Below are positions 25,301-37,400 of a DNA stretch of 64,000 bases, piece by piece. The notes beneath the pieces were generated by a model, which saw only the letters and a list, made by a program, of their open reading frames with translations, searched no databases and was not told the origin of the DNA. Position 1 is the first letter of the stretch, and each line of letters opens with the position of its first letter. A program made the translations under genes and the position numbers. The stretch is from Lagopus muta (taxonomy: Eukaryota; Chordata; Aves; Galliformes; Phasianidae): NCBI RefSeq assembly GCF_023343835.1, contig NC_064437.1, positions 49,302,972 to 49,366,971 on the forward strand, given 5' to 3'.

Positions 25301-28300
25301 CAATGAGAATTTTAAGAAGCAGCTATATCCAGTTCAGGGCTGAACGCAGCCCTTTACTTCCTCTCTATCATGAGACTTGTGGCATTAGCAGGTCTCACCT
25401 GTAGGAATACCTGTAGGAAATCTGATGAGGAGAGCACATCATCCTTTTATCAACCCTTCTCCATAAAACCTGCACCTGCTTTCTGTGCCTACTGAGAGCC
25501 CCTGTCAAAGCCTCCATCATTCCTGGAGCTCCTATCAGATGACAATCTTCTTTTCCAGCTCTGCTGCAAAGCTATGCTCCCCTCTCCATCCACAGAGGCC
25601 TTTAAGTACCTCATGAAATTCTGATAGCTTGCCCATGGTTGGTCAGAGGGAGTAGGACAGAAGCAGGAGCCCAGCTCTTCAGTCTGACCATATCCTGCTG
25701 GCTGCCTCTCATGGGCTTCAAGCCAAAGGAAGAATATCCCCTTCAACGTATGTTGTTGTTATCATGCAATGCAGTTGACAGTTTGGTAAGGTCCTGCTGC
25801 TTCTGCTCAAAGAAATTATCTCAGTGGAATCATTAGGACTTCAGTCCCAGTTAATCCAGAATCACTTAGCAATGCTGTTATTCTGATTCTAATCTGAAGA
25901 CACATTCTGTGTTATTGTAGTATTACATCAGATTTACACAGTTTTTCCGAGACCACTTGCCAGCCCCAAAAGGCCAATCCAGAACAGTGGCAGGATGCTG
26001 ACAAAAACGAGCTGAAGAAAAAAAAGGTAGTAAATAATTATGAAAACTAATTTGAATACACAAAACAACAGGAAGCATAGCCTATTAAAAACTTCTCATG
26101 AAACATAGGTTTAATTGAATGCATACATGGGAAAGTGCCAGTTTTCATGCAATTGTAACATATACAGGAAGGATCAGATGATCTCAGGGGCTAGAACAAG
26201 GAAAATGGGACAAAAATGTCTCACAGAGTTTTATATGCAAAATGATCAGGCTCAGAAATTGCAGCTTGACTGGACATTGCTGAGAACCAACATAGCTCTG
26301 CAGCTCTCAGACACGAGATGTCTTAGAGTCACCACTACAGAGGAAAGTACAGAGAGGAAAGAGAAATTCGAAGAGGGGTATTTCCACATGAAGTGAGAAA
26401 CAGTAAATCCAGAAATCAGGGATCTAATGAGACTTTGTCTGCACATCTGGTCATCCATAATCCAATACAAACAAGAGCTGCAAGGATGCTCGGAAATTGG
26501 AGAGTTTACTGCGAGAAAGAGCTGAAGTACCCTGCTTGGCCTGCATGACTTAGCAAATCACAGGTGAAGAGGCAGTGTGGTTATTCCTTCCAAAAGGATA
26601 CTCTTGGGTAGAAATTGCATGAGAAGAGTCAAAGAGCAATGCTGGTACAAGAGCTAACGTGCACAAATATTTTTTTTTACTACAAACCAGAAGGAATGGT
26701 TTTTGAGATCAGACACTACAAATGAAAATTGGAAAATAAGTCTACTTTTAGATTGAGTTCAATGTGTACAAACAACTACTGGGTTTACAGTGCATTTGCC
26801 TCTGATAGCAGGAACGTGGAACACATGAGTCATTTGACCCTACCACTACTGTGCTCCTATCCCATGTTTGTATCGCTCCTTTGAAATACCAAATGCTGCT
26901 ACTGCTAGAGGCTTTGTCACATCAAAGCCATAAGCACTTTCTTATCCATAGAAAATTAACATATTTGAGGTTTCAAATCACATCTCTAGGGACTTCCCAT
27001 CCAACAAAAATGTTAACTCTTATGACTTTTCCTTCTTCTTAGTTCCTTTCTTCATTTTTGTCTCAAGATTAAAGAGGCAGCTAAAATACCCACATTTCCC
27101 ATAGGACAGAGATTCAGTGTTTTCAGATGTCTCTCATTAATGTTTTTGTGTACCAGCACAGTACTGAATACCCCTAATAGCCTCTGGCAGAAATGATGAC
27201 AGATCACTGTGGGATGGCTGTACCTGGTGGCTGTGCATTTGCCCAGAATGGATGGGGATGAAAGGAAAAGATCCTTCTGAGCACAAGGTACCTCTCAGTA
27301 CTCCATCAGCAGCATCAGGTAAGGGAGAAAGTCCAGTATAGATACACTTTCTGGAAGAGTTCAATCGACTTGACCATTTTGAGGGCAATTTTGCTCCTCT
27401 AACCTATAACCAATGCTACGCAGTGGCTGAAAGTCACTCAGGAGGTGGTGCTGGAGAACTGCAACCTTCTGTGAGACAAGTGTTCACTTTCCAGTCCAAT
27501 CCTGTGCTAGCAACAGGAAGGACAGACCTGGGTGCTTACTTTGAGGCACCTGTAAGGAGAGCTGGAAACCACCACTTTAACAAACAGTTCTTTTCTTGGC
27601 TGCTTTTACCCCCTTGTCTCAATCAAGAACAAGTCTGACCACAGCAGAGCTGAGCACACTCTAAGCCTTCACATCAAATGCCAACTTCTTTTCAACACTT
27701 CTCCCCTACCTGCTAGATACCAGCGCCTGCCTACTGCAAAGGAAATATCCCCTGGAAAGGATCTGCATTCCAAAGTTATTGAGCTGCTGGACTATTCCGG
27801 GATTATGATGGGATTATTTCACTTCTAGCTATTTTATTAAATGTCATGTGATTGGCAAGGAAACCCCGAGGAACAGAATAATACCAGCCTGTGGTTTTGA
27901 ATTTCACCTGGATCTGAGTCAGTTGCTGTAATATGTAAATGAGGCAGGCAATGGATGAAAACCATTAAACCTAAGCCTGGGATATTCTGGATAAGCTACA
28001 TTTCCCTGACCCAGCAGGATGTCTGCTTACTCAGCTCTTTGAGTAACAGAACACCACCTTCTCCTGGATGCAGTCTGGTGTATTCCCACCAGCATCCCAT
28101 CCTCTCTGGCTCTGCTGTCTTCCTGACCTTAGTCCCTACACACCTGGGTGGGTGCTGCCACCTATGGAGCAGGTAATCCTGCTGTCAGTCCATACAGAAC
28201 AGTCCATTAGGCAGAGAGGAAAGGTCTGAAGTTAACAAGGTTGCAGAAAATCTGCTGCGCCACAGGATTATTTCTCCCCTGAATGCAGGAGGCAGCTGCT

Positions 28301-29125
28301 CTCTTCACCAGACGACTATCCCTCCTGGGATGCTTTGGTCTTGAGAAAACTTAAACCAGAACCCATATACCTGTCGCACTCCTGACAGCCAAGCAGCCTC
28401 TCCGCCCTGACTATTTCTGCCACACGTGTAGGAAAGGTGGGACAGCAGGTAGGGTAGGAATGGCTTTGGCATCTTACCCATCTCCAGTGAGTCTCTGAGC
28501 CAGCTGGCAGTGGTACCATTAATTATTCAGTATTATTAAATATTTTGTCCATGGCCATATGTAACAGTTGCATTCTGTACTTGCTGTCAAGATTTCACTT
28601 TTTCTCACAGCACTGAAAGGGACTTGAAGAGCTCCTCTAATCTTTTTTTCTTGCTCAGGGCAGGACCAGCTTTATCTAAAGCCTTGCTGACACATGTCAC
28701 ATCACTTTGTCACATCCAATTCCCATTCTCAGGGTCTGTCCTTCCAAGTTTTTGACCTGCATAAAGTCACATAAAGGTAATCCTGGCTTCCACCAGGGCT
28801 TAGGCAGTCTGTATTCACAGACAAGTCAGCAGCTGATGTGAAACCATCTGCAAGGTCTGGCAGCCCCCAGCACACAACACACTGTCTACACTTCACCTGG
28901 CTCAAGGGCTGGAAGAGCTGTGCCCCTGGTGGCTCAAATGCTGCAAATCCCTGGAACTTCAACCCCTTCTAAGGAAAATCATGACTCTGAATAAGTCCCA
29001 ATAAATTCTGTTAAGGTGAATCTGCTGAGGGAGGAATGGGGCTGCAAGAATTCTGTTGCTGCAGACAGACACACACCCTGAGCCAGATGTTCATCCCCAC
29101 CCACATGTGCACCCTGAGACATCTG
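25301..29125. other. Non-coding unique sequence
   Basis: No gene is recognised. A 12-bp tandem duplication ('acctgtaggaa' core) lies at 25397-25420. The segment at about 27770-27960 is repeat-free and AT-rich with TATTTTATTAA-type words but is too featureless to call. Open frames are short and conflicting. Confidence 0.55.
25397..25420 (+). repeat. 12-bp tandem duplication
   Basis: 'acctgtaggaat' at 25397-25408 is followed at once by 'acctgtaggaaa' at 25409-25420, with one mismatch at the last base. It is a simple small duplication. Confidence 0.85.
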
Positions 29126-29270
29126 TGTGCCATGCAGAGAGCTGTGTGCCATGCGAAGCAGCTTGCAGATGTCTGCGCACCATGGAGACAGCTGCATGCC
29201 ATAGAGACAGCTGCATGCCATGCGGACTGCTGTGCTTCCTGCAGACAGCTGTGTGCACTGTGAACAGATG
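29126..29270 (+). repeat. 19-bp minisatellite, about seven degenerate units
   Basis: Units of 19 bases start at 29126, 29174, 29193, 29212, 29231 and 29252. The unit at 29145 is 29 bases long and carries a ten-base insertion. The consensus is roughly TGyrTGCCATGsAGACAGC. The array is degenerate, so it is not recent. Because 19 is not a multiple of three, successive units rotate through all reading frames. This explains why overlapping open frames of 61 to 158 codons appear here on both strands. An isolated 'gcagacagctgt' lies further on at 29389-29400. Confidence 0.85.
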
Positions 29271-30410
29271 GGCCACAGCAAAGGCTTCTGCTCACCACCA
29301 CCTCTGTGTGCCAGCACATAATTCTGTCTGTGAAACAGAGAAGTAATTATGTTTATCTTGCTTTCTGATAGAATTTTTTGTCTGCTTTGCAGACAGCTGT
29401 ATGTGTTATCTGGTAGTAACAGAGGTGCTGCTGGAGCTCTGCCCTGGATCAACACCTGTAGCTGTACTCATGGTCAACCTTTGAGCCAACTGTCTATGGA
29501 ATCTCAATTCACCCTTAGCATCAGTCTTAGAAGCTATCATGGTCCAGACAAATGAAAGAAAAGAGCACAGACCCAGCAGTTTGCTGGCTAGAAAAACAGC
29601 CCAGGTGATGCTTACTTGGATCTGCTTTTCTCCTGATTTTATTTATTTAGAGTCTTTTTAGCCCCCTTAGGAGCTTGAAAACACACTGATTGCTAATGCA
29701 ATCACTGACTCATCACAAGTATCAGTGTTGCTGAATATGCTTAAGGAAATGGCTTACACAGGACAGTCACAGAGACCCACATTAGCCAAACGTGCACTGG
29801 ACTCATGACCCTGAGCTAGCCAAAGCTGGAGACCATGTGGTTGAGAGACTTCAAAAGAAGGACGATCTGTATTCACTATAAAGTGAGTAGATATCCTCTC
29901 CTTTAGGACAAAACCCAGGATTTATTTACCCCCCATTGACAGGTGGTAAGAGAGAAAGCCAGCAGTAACCTCAAGGAATCATAAATATTCCTATTCAGTG
30001 AAGTAAGCAGAAAAGAGAGATACATAGATGTGTGATCCTTCAATTGGAAATACGTGGATCTCCTGCACAGCCAGTAATGTTTAAAGCATGCCTGTCCCTT
30101 GCCACATGTGCTCTGAAAGGGGAGGATTCTGCAAAGCTCCCAAGGATGAGGTCAATGTGTGCCTGCCTGCACAGCAGCTTCTGCAGGGACACATGGCTGC
30201 ATGCAAAGCACCACATCAGGCCAGCTGCAGAAGGTTTGTCACCAAGCCTGCAGTTCAATCACATGTAATGTGGAGTCTAATGTCCCAAAATCACATGACT
30301 CCACAAGAAATTCAGCAAGTAATTATTCCCCCTCCCCCTCACACACACCCCCCAGGGGAATTTTATAGTCTTTCTATTGCAAAGGAAAGTCTTAAAAATG
30401 TGAATTTAAA
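29271..30410. other. Non-coding unique sequence
   Basis: No gene or mobile element is recognised. Long frames entering from the left are by-products of the minisatellite. A C-rich patch lies at about 30328-30355. Confidence 0.55.
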
Positions 30411-30461
30411 AGGAACTAGATGACCTTTAATATCCCTTTCAACCCCAACCAACCTATGATA
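30411..30461 (+). mobile_element. CR1 LINE 3'-end remnant
   Basis: The plus strand reads 'aggaactagatgacctttaa', 'tatccctttcaacccc' and ends in 'aacctatgat'. These are the last ~50 bp of a CR1, pointing to the plus strand. Confidence 0.85.
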
Positions 30462-30634
30462 AGAACACTGAACAGAACAAAGCATATTTTTCCCCCCTTT
30501 TCCATGTTTTCACATGGAAGCAGCTGAACTTCTGAAGAAAGTTCTCCTTAAAATTAACCCAAAGATGGCATCCAAGACAAAAGTCACCAGAGTAGTCAGA
30601 ACTTGGGAAAATCTGGGGGTTTTTGCACAACTAG

Positions 30635-30860
30635 ATTGGGATAGGACAAAGGGGAATAGCATTAAATAGAAAGAGGGAAGATTTAGATAAGATGTGTGGG
30701 GAAAGGTGCCACTGAGAGGAGACTGAGGCCCTGGTCTACTGCCCAGAGAGTTGTGGGTGCCCCTTTGCTGGAGGTGGTCAAGACCAGGTTGGAAGGGGCT
30801 TTGGAGCCCCCATGGGGGGGGGGGAGGGAGGTGAGGGGCCAACCTGCCCACAGCAAGGTG
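30635..30860 (+). mobile_element. CR1 LINE fragment lacking its 3' tail
   Basis: The plus strand follows the CR1 body: 'ttgggataggacaaagggga', 'agagggaagatttagata', 'gaggccctggtctactgccc', 'gctggaggtggtcaagacca' and 'ggttggaaggggct'. The usual tail that should follow ('...cttccaacc...attctatgat') is missing or unrecognisable after about 30860. A G11 run at 30814-30824 sits where the family normally has a short G-rich word, which suggests expansion of that word. Confidence 0.85.
30814..30838 (+). other. G-run expansion with G-quadruplex potential
   Basis: G11, then A, G3, AGG, TGA and G4 within 25 bases, inside a CR1 copy. This satisfies a relaxed G-quadruplex pattern and probably varies in length between individuals or assemblies. 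Confidence 0.5.
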
Positions 30861-32495
30861 TGGCTGTGAATCACAGTCATTCTGCTGGTGCAGAGCTCAG
30901 TGAGACAGCCCATGAAGAAAGCCACGTGCGGTCCCTGTTCCTCACTTTGAGAACTTTGTCAAGGCTCCACCAGCCTCTGTGACTACTGCAGGGTCCCACC
31001 GCCCCTGCTGCCCTCCTGCACAAGCAGCAGGAAGCTTCTATGAAATGGCTCGAGAAGCACTGTAACTGCTCAAATACATTTGGGCTGCTGCTAGCCCTTT
31101 GGTCATGTGCTTGACAAAGAAGCTGGCATGCCTTGGGAAACACTGCCTTTAGTTGCGCTGCAGACTGTACCTAAGTTTGCTGTTTACAGCTTTGTAGTGC
31201 ATGCGATGCATCATTTTGCAATTTCAGATCTATTGATTTTTTTAATAGATCTTTCTCACACTTCTGTGCAAATCTGGAGTAGCCTTTCTAATGACACTTA
31301 AATTACTCCCAATTTATACAGTGGGATCAAACTTATTCCACAAGGTTTTGCACCAGATCTAGTTACAAATGATGGAAATGTTGAACGCAAGGAAAAAAAT
31401 CCATTAAATAAGAAAAGAGTTTTACAAACAGAGGCCTTTTTAATGGGAAATAAATGAAGATCTAGATTATTTATTGGGAATGCTTTTAGATGTAGTCAAA
31501 GTTATACTTCACTGGCAGTAAAGGGATTCAAACACAACATGCAAAAGGACTGTGAGTCCAAGAGAGAACTGTAACATATTAACAATAAATTTAACTGCTT
31601 AATGCGAGAAAAGTTAATAATAATGGAATCCTTCCCTATATACCTTTGAAAGTCACACTGGAGGACAAATCTCCGCCTACCTCCTGTGACAACAGGGAAG
31701 GCTGGGAAAACATGTGTGGGAGCAATGGGGATACCTGATATATGGGTAACAACAGTACACAGAAGGGAAACCTAATTCAGAAACATAGATTGGCAGAAAA
31801 CTTCAAAGAACACGGTGAGCTTTTCAGGGCCTGCCACAGACCACAAGCCTGCCTTACGGTGCCCAAATGACATACAAGTCTCTTCTGATCCTCAAAGTCA
31901 ATGAAGAAAAGTCACTCTGTACTCCTCTCACCATTACGTAGCTTCACTTTTTTAGTTCCTCTCCACTCTCTGCTGATGGCCAACTTTTTCTTGCTAGTGC
32001 TGAAAATGTTTCTATGCTTGTTTCTGATGCAGAGATCTTCCACAGAAATCTGAGCCTAATATTGCAGAAAGAAAGGAGAAAGGACCATGGTTCTGTTCCT
32101 GGTTCTGTACACAGTCCTTCATGGACTCATCATCCCCAGTTCCCAGCACTCCCTTTTAGTTGGCCTGGCCTTTAGGCAGAATCAGACTCGTGAAATGCAC
32201 TGCTGCACAAACTGACACACAGATAGACCCGTATCAGTACACACTCTACAAAAAATGATAAAAATGTGTAGTTTTGAGAGGTTTAAGGTTTACAAATTTT
32301 CCAAGAGTAAAGCCAGAAATTTCCAAAAGTTGTCATAAAGCCGTGGCAATCAGACACCCAACTGTATTTTAATGCTTTCAACTTTAAATACAGATAGGAG
32401 GGTCCTTAAAGCTTTCTCATTTATCACCCAATTATTATTATTATTATTATTATAAGCATAATGAGTTTGGAGGGGAAATATTTTGTTTTCCTGCT
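30861..32495. other. Non-coding unique sequence
   Basis: No gene is recognised. The only simple repeat is an (ATT)n tract near the right end, at about 32431-32453. Confidence 0.55.
32431..32453 (+). repeat. (ATT)n microsatellite
   Basis: About seven ATT units in a row. It is short and uninterrupted, so it is potentially polymorphic. Confidence 0.9.
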
Positions 32496-32499
32496 AAAT

Positions 32500-32880
32500 T
32501 CCAAGAATCCCATCTTAATGAGCATTTCTCAATTCGACCCTATACACATTACTGTTAGCGTGGCCTCTGTAATCTAGTCGAGCCATCTAGTACCTGACAT
32601 GATGGATGGAAAGCAGCAATATTGTATTTACTTTCCCACTGAAGTGTAAGGACCAAGTTTTGCCTCCGTAAACCCAGACTGCCTCTCGCTATTTTCCTGT
32701 TGCTGTACTTGAGAGTGGCATTTGGCCCTGAAGGTTAACCAGTGCCAAAGGCAAATCATTTGCTTTGCTAATGAACCAGTGAGCTCCCCTTTTTCACAGC
32801 AAGCACTTCATTACCCTTTCAGATAGCTGCATTTTTGTAGAGAAAGAAAATATAATTAAGCAGTGAGACAGGAGTCCTGC
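32500..32880. other. Candidate conserved non-coding element
   Basis: Repeat-free sequence of mixed composition with words such as 'cttaatgagc', 'cagcaatattgtat', 'tttgctaatgaacc' and 'tataattaag'. It resembles a conserved vertebrate enhancer, but this is an impression and has not been tested. Confidence 0.2.
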
Positions 32881-32900
32881 TCCAGAATAGCACTTTTAGT

Positions 32901-35900
32901 GCTTTTCATGAAGTTACCTGTATCTGAAATGCTTCTAATAGGATTATCCCATTGCTGGGTGCTCTGTAGATAAGAAGCCTCTGCCTAAGATCAGGGTTAA
33001 GTCAGAACATTTCCTAACAAAGACCACTTTGTATCCGAAAGCCATATGTATATTCACATGTATATGTACACACACAAAAGACTGCTTTTGTGTATAATTC
33101 ATCAAAACAAGTTTAGCTGATTTTTTTCCTTAAATTTTTCACTTTTGCTTCATATATTGCTTTTCAATCCAAAGAAATGCACACAAGCAATCAAAAAAAA
33201 AAAAAAAAAAAAATCCAATCTCAAATCTCCTGATGAAATACATCTCCATGCTGTTGGGTAAGCTACATCCCAATACACCCTGCTAAATCCAAGACAGATC
33301 TACTCTCAAATACATTTTTAAGACATAATATTTGGCAGTAAAGATCTCTTTTAGACCCACAAGACAGTATCCCTGAGTTTCATTGAAGACTAGGATGGCT
33401 TGCCACACATGGTATTAAAATCTGAGTAATATTTATGACCAAATATAGCTGAGAGCTCCATGCTCCAAATCCCTTTTGGGAAGCATCTTAGTGTAAGTGC
33501 CTAATCGTTGTGAATTCCTGAGTCCTTTAAAAACCTTCACACCGCCCTTGCCAGAGCTGACTGCTTTCCAGCGTGCTGTAAAATAAGCCCATCTTTCATC
33601 AAACAGGCTTTCAGAGTACATTCCATATTCTTTAATGAAAGAATCATTAACTAAGGAAAGGTATTTCCTTCACTGTGGAAAAAAATTCTGGAAGCTGGCT
33701 TTAGCATTATGTTTAGAGAAGAAACTCCATTTCAGAAGTAGGGAAGCATCATTTTTAAATGATACCAGTTCAGGGAAAGATTTATTTATTTTTTAAAAAT
33801 CCCTTAATTTTAAGCAGATAAAAAAAAAAACTTTAAGCATTAAAAAACAAAAGAGAAGTGAAGTGATGTGAATCTCTCTGCAGGTATTTAAGCAATCCAG
33901 AAGGCATCTTTGTTTCATTTTAGAATAAAGGTGTTTTTGACGTCCTGTGCTGCATTTTCTGTAGGATTGAAAAGCCAGATCCCCTCATTCACAGACTTCA
34001 GTCAAATCGTGTATGGCTTCCAATGAATAAAAGCTAGCTCCTGGCATTAGGTCACAGAGAATACCCAGGTGGCACAGTGTAACACTAGCAGTTACTTCCT
34101 TCAGCTACTTTCTCTCTGCTAACGTTATGTATTTTCCTTAAAGAAAATCTCTTAATGGAATGCACATTTGCCTAATCTCAGATATGCTTGAATAGGCAAA
34201 ATGCATCTCATTTTCCTGCTTACAGATACTGCTTTTAATTCACCTGATCTTTGTTGTTGTTGTAGAGCAATAAAACCAAAACAAACATGTTCACTGTGGG
34301 GGAAAAAAAAAAAAAAGTTTCCCCTGATATTTACATCAATTGCTTGTGCCTATAGAGCTCAGGTGACAGCTCTGGTACAGTCAGTGCACTCCTTCAGTAG
34401 AGCTGTCAGTGTTGCTGGCATCATGTCAGCAAGATGGCCATGTCACCCAGCTGTCATCACCCAAGCACATCACCCAGCCCAGCAGCTGTACATCTCCTAA
34501 GGGTGTGTGTGGCAGCCTCCAGCCCAAGGGCCCAGCCTAGGAGCTCAGCTGGCAAATTAGAGAAGGCCATCAGTCCATGTGTGTGCAGTCAGTCCCCGCT
34601 GCCAATTACTCATCTGGTAGCATCATGCCGTACATGCTGGCCTCAATCCAGCAAAGTACTTCACCACATGCCTAACTTTAAGTAGACAAGTAACCATTGC
34701 TTGTATTACAATTTCAGGCTAAGCGCATGCCTTCATGTTTTGCTGAACTAAAACCACAGGCAACACTTGAGAGGTTTTTGCATTTTTCCTCTGCTCTATG
34801 CACTGTAACCCTGCCTGCAGTGCTGGAATATGTTCTCGGTTCTGGACAACTGAAGCTTTCAGGAAGACCATGCTAGGGCTGTGCTTGCCCAAAGGATGAA
34901 AGCCTCTATTATTTACCCCTGGGAAACAATTTCCCAGAGATTAAGCTAGAAAGGTCAGATTTGGATATGATTTTTTTCAAGGCAGATCTATTGCTTGGTA
35001 GGGTTTGTACCCCCTGATTGACCTAACTCTTAAAATAAGTAACATTTTCCAGGTGGAAATAACAAAATTATTCTCTGCAAAGAAATTCTCCTGCCTAAAG
35101 ACAGTTCTGCAGCCACCACACTATGAGCAATAGATACTGGCTACCAATAGTCCTGGCTGTCATCAACAAAAGGGTCCTGGTGACCTGCTCTTTAATGGTG
35201 AGGCTGCAAGTAGGACAGAATTTTAATTGCAATTCCACACTTGCGACAGCTTCCAGATTTTGTGCTGCAAAATATTTTTTAGTCATAACATGTTTTATCT
35301 TCTCATCATCCTTGGGAAAGCGAAATCACTTGGCTCTGTCTTGGGCTAGTATCATTTTCTCCAAGGAGACCCACCCACACAAATCTGCTGCAAATTGCAC
35401 CCTCATGATCAGCACTTGGCTGAGCAACCTAGAGTCCTCTGAACACCAGGAGAGCCCTAACATGAGGCAGTAACAAGACCTGATTCCCCATCTACCTCCA
35501 GCACGCGCTTCCCCTGCCAATTGGCATCTCCAGCCTCAGAGAGCAACTGAACACCTTTCTCTCCACAGAACAGTTCCTGGCAAAGACTGGCCAAAGGAAT
35601 GGGAGCATGCCATCCTCCCTCCTTCCCAGCAGGGCAGTGGAAGGGACCACACGTTAATCACAGCTCACTGAAAGCCAAGTCCCAGATGAATCCAGTTAAG
35701 GGATGGAAATTTTTACACCAGTGCAGTCCCAGCATGAAACTGCACAGACCGTATCCAGCTGCTCTCAGCCCTTTGTTTCACTATCAGCACTGTACGTACT
35801 TCTGGGCTCCTGAGCATTAGGATTTTGCCTTCCTGCCTTTTCCCAAGTAGCCCAGTACTGCTGCTCCCAAGCTGGCTGGTGGACTCTCCATCACCTCTAT

Positions 35901-36190
35901 TTGCCCTCTAATTCTTTTCTGTCTTGAGCCTGCTACAAAGAACGCTCAGCACTGAGGTCCTTTCCTGATTGAAAAAGGCAGGAACTAGAAAGATAATTGT
36001 GCTCACAATAGGAAATCATCTGCTGGACCACCAATCTCTCCCTGTAGCACCTAATATCCTTAATGCAGACACCTCCTTTAGTCATGTTTCTCAGACTGGT
36101 GCTTGTCTGAACCAAAATGCCAGCATATTCTTCGTGAATGTATAGATACATAGATATGAATAGCAACAGAGATATACGTGAACCATATAA
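32901..36190. other. Non-coding unique sequence with A-runs
   Basis: No gene is recognised. An A21 run lies at 33193-33213 and an A14 run at 34303-34316. Neither has target-site duplications or a transcript-like body that would mark a retrocopy. A three-unit degenerate tandem array of 13 to 14 bp ('atcaccca' core) lies at 34442-34482. Confidence 0.55.
34442..34482 (+). repeat. Short degenerate tandem array, 13-14-bp units
   Basis: Three units share a 'tcaccca' core: 34442-34455, 34456-34468 and 34469-34482. The array is small and imperfect. Confidence 0.6.
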
Positions 36191-36400
36191 AGAATCATAG
36201 AATATTAAGGATGGAAAAGACCTCTAAGATCATCTAGTTCAATTATCCACCTACCAGCAATATAGCTCATTAACCATGTCCCTCAGTACAGCATTCTGCC
36301 CTTTTCTTGAATACCTCCACAGTCAGTCACTCCACCACCTCCCCAAGCAGCTTGTTCCAGTGCCCATCCACTCTCTTGGAGAAATTTTTCTTAGCCTTCA
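36191..36400 (-). mobile_element. CR1 LINE 3'-end fragment
   Basis: The plus strand reads 'agaatcatagaat', 'atggaaaagacctctaagat', 'catctagttcaa', 'accatgtccctcag', 'actccaccacctccc', 'gcttgttccagtgcc' and 'ggagaaatttttctt'. This is the reverse complement of a CR1 3' region. The element points to the minus strand and fades out at about 36400. Confidence 0.92.
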
Positions 36401-36975
36401 ATGTCTTGTACCACCTGAGGTACCTCAGATCCCCCTTCACACTCCTGGACCTTTCAGCTTCAGCTGTAAAAAGACAGCTCTAGCTGTAAGATAGGACAGG
36501 ATCTTTTCTCTCTGCATTTTGCAGAGAGCTCTGGAGGTGCTGAGCACAACATGAGGAGTTTGCCATCACACCTGCTTTGTGCCAGTTGCCCCCCAGCCTG
36601 CCATGTGCCCTCCCCACAGCAAAGCAGAGAGGCTGCAGCTCCTTCCTCTGCAGATGGGTCCTCCAAGAAGTGAGGGCTGACAGCCATCCAGGAGTCACAC
36701 ACAGTCTCAGACTGAGATGGAGAGAGCTCCATAGCAGCCACGCTGGTGCTGGATATGGCTGTGAAAATTGTGATTGCAGTTGTTCTGATGCTCACTCCCT
36801 TTGTTTATCATCAACACAGAGATTGAGGTGCAGCACCAAGGCATCATAAAAATACCAGGACTGAGGCTCCCGATGTATCTCCCAAGCAGGCATCTGGACA
36901 ATCATGTATCTCTGCAGAGTGCAAAGCCATACTGCTCATGCATGGGGACCAAGTAATCCCAATACAACTGGCTAG
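36401..36975. other. Non-coding unique sequence
   Basis: No gene or repeat is recognised. A small inverted word, ACAGCT-CT-AGCTGT, lies near 36474-36487. Confidence 0.5.
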
Positions 36976-36979
36976 TGAC

Positions 36980-37400
36980 CAGGAACGATGCAGGAATGAT
37001 TATAAAACATCTGCTCTCCTGCCGTGCACTGTGCTCTCTGCTCTCCATCTGGTTTGGCTGGACATAACTTTTGCCATAAATGTCTTGCGAATTGGTCCCG
37101 CTGGGAGTCAGCTCGGTTTTAGAAGTACATGACAAGTGATGGAGAGAAAGCGGATAAATAAATCTGCTACGGTGATTACATTCTTTATTACCAGCATTTC
37201 TTGAGCCCTTTGGAGGGAAGGCATTTGTCTGCTGAGTTACCTTCCTGAATCAAATCATTTCTCCTGCCTGGAGAACAAAGATTTATTTATCTCAAATAAT
37301 TTAAAAGACCGTTCTTCACTGTGCCTATAAACAGGATCATTCTTCTGGCAGCAGCTGCTGCTTGGCTATTAATGTCACTGGTAACATGAGAAAATAAATG
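36980..37400. other. Candidate conserved non-coding element
   Basis: Repeat-free sequence with AT-rich core words ('gataaataaatctgctacgg', 'tttatttatctcaaataatt', 'ggctattaatgtcac') and more CpG than its surroundings. It resembles an enhancer-like conserved element. There is no way to test conservation here. Confidence 0.25.

Noticed and set aside
29126..29270. CRISPR-like array
   Set aside because: Units are directly adjacent without spacers and degenerate, and the DNA is vertebrate. It is a minisatellite.
28979..29455. 158-codon minus-strand open frame
   Set aside because: It begins at GTG and runs through the 19-bp minisatellite, which opens frames on both strands.
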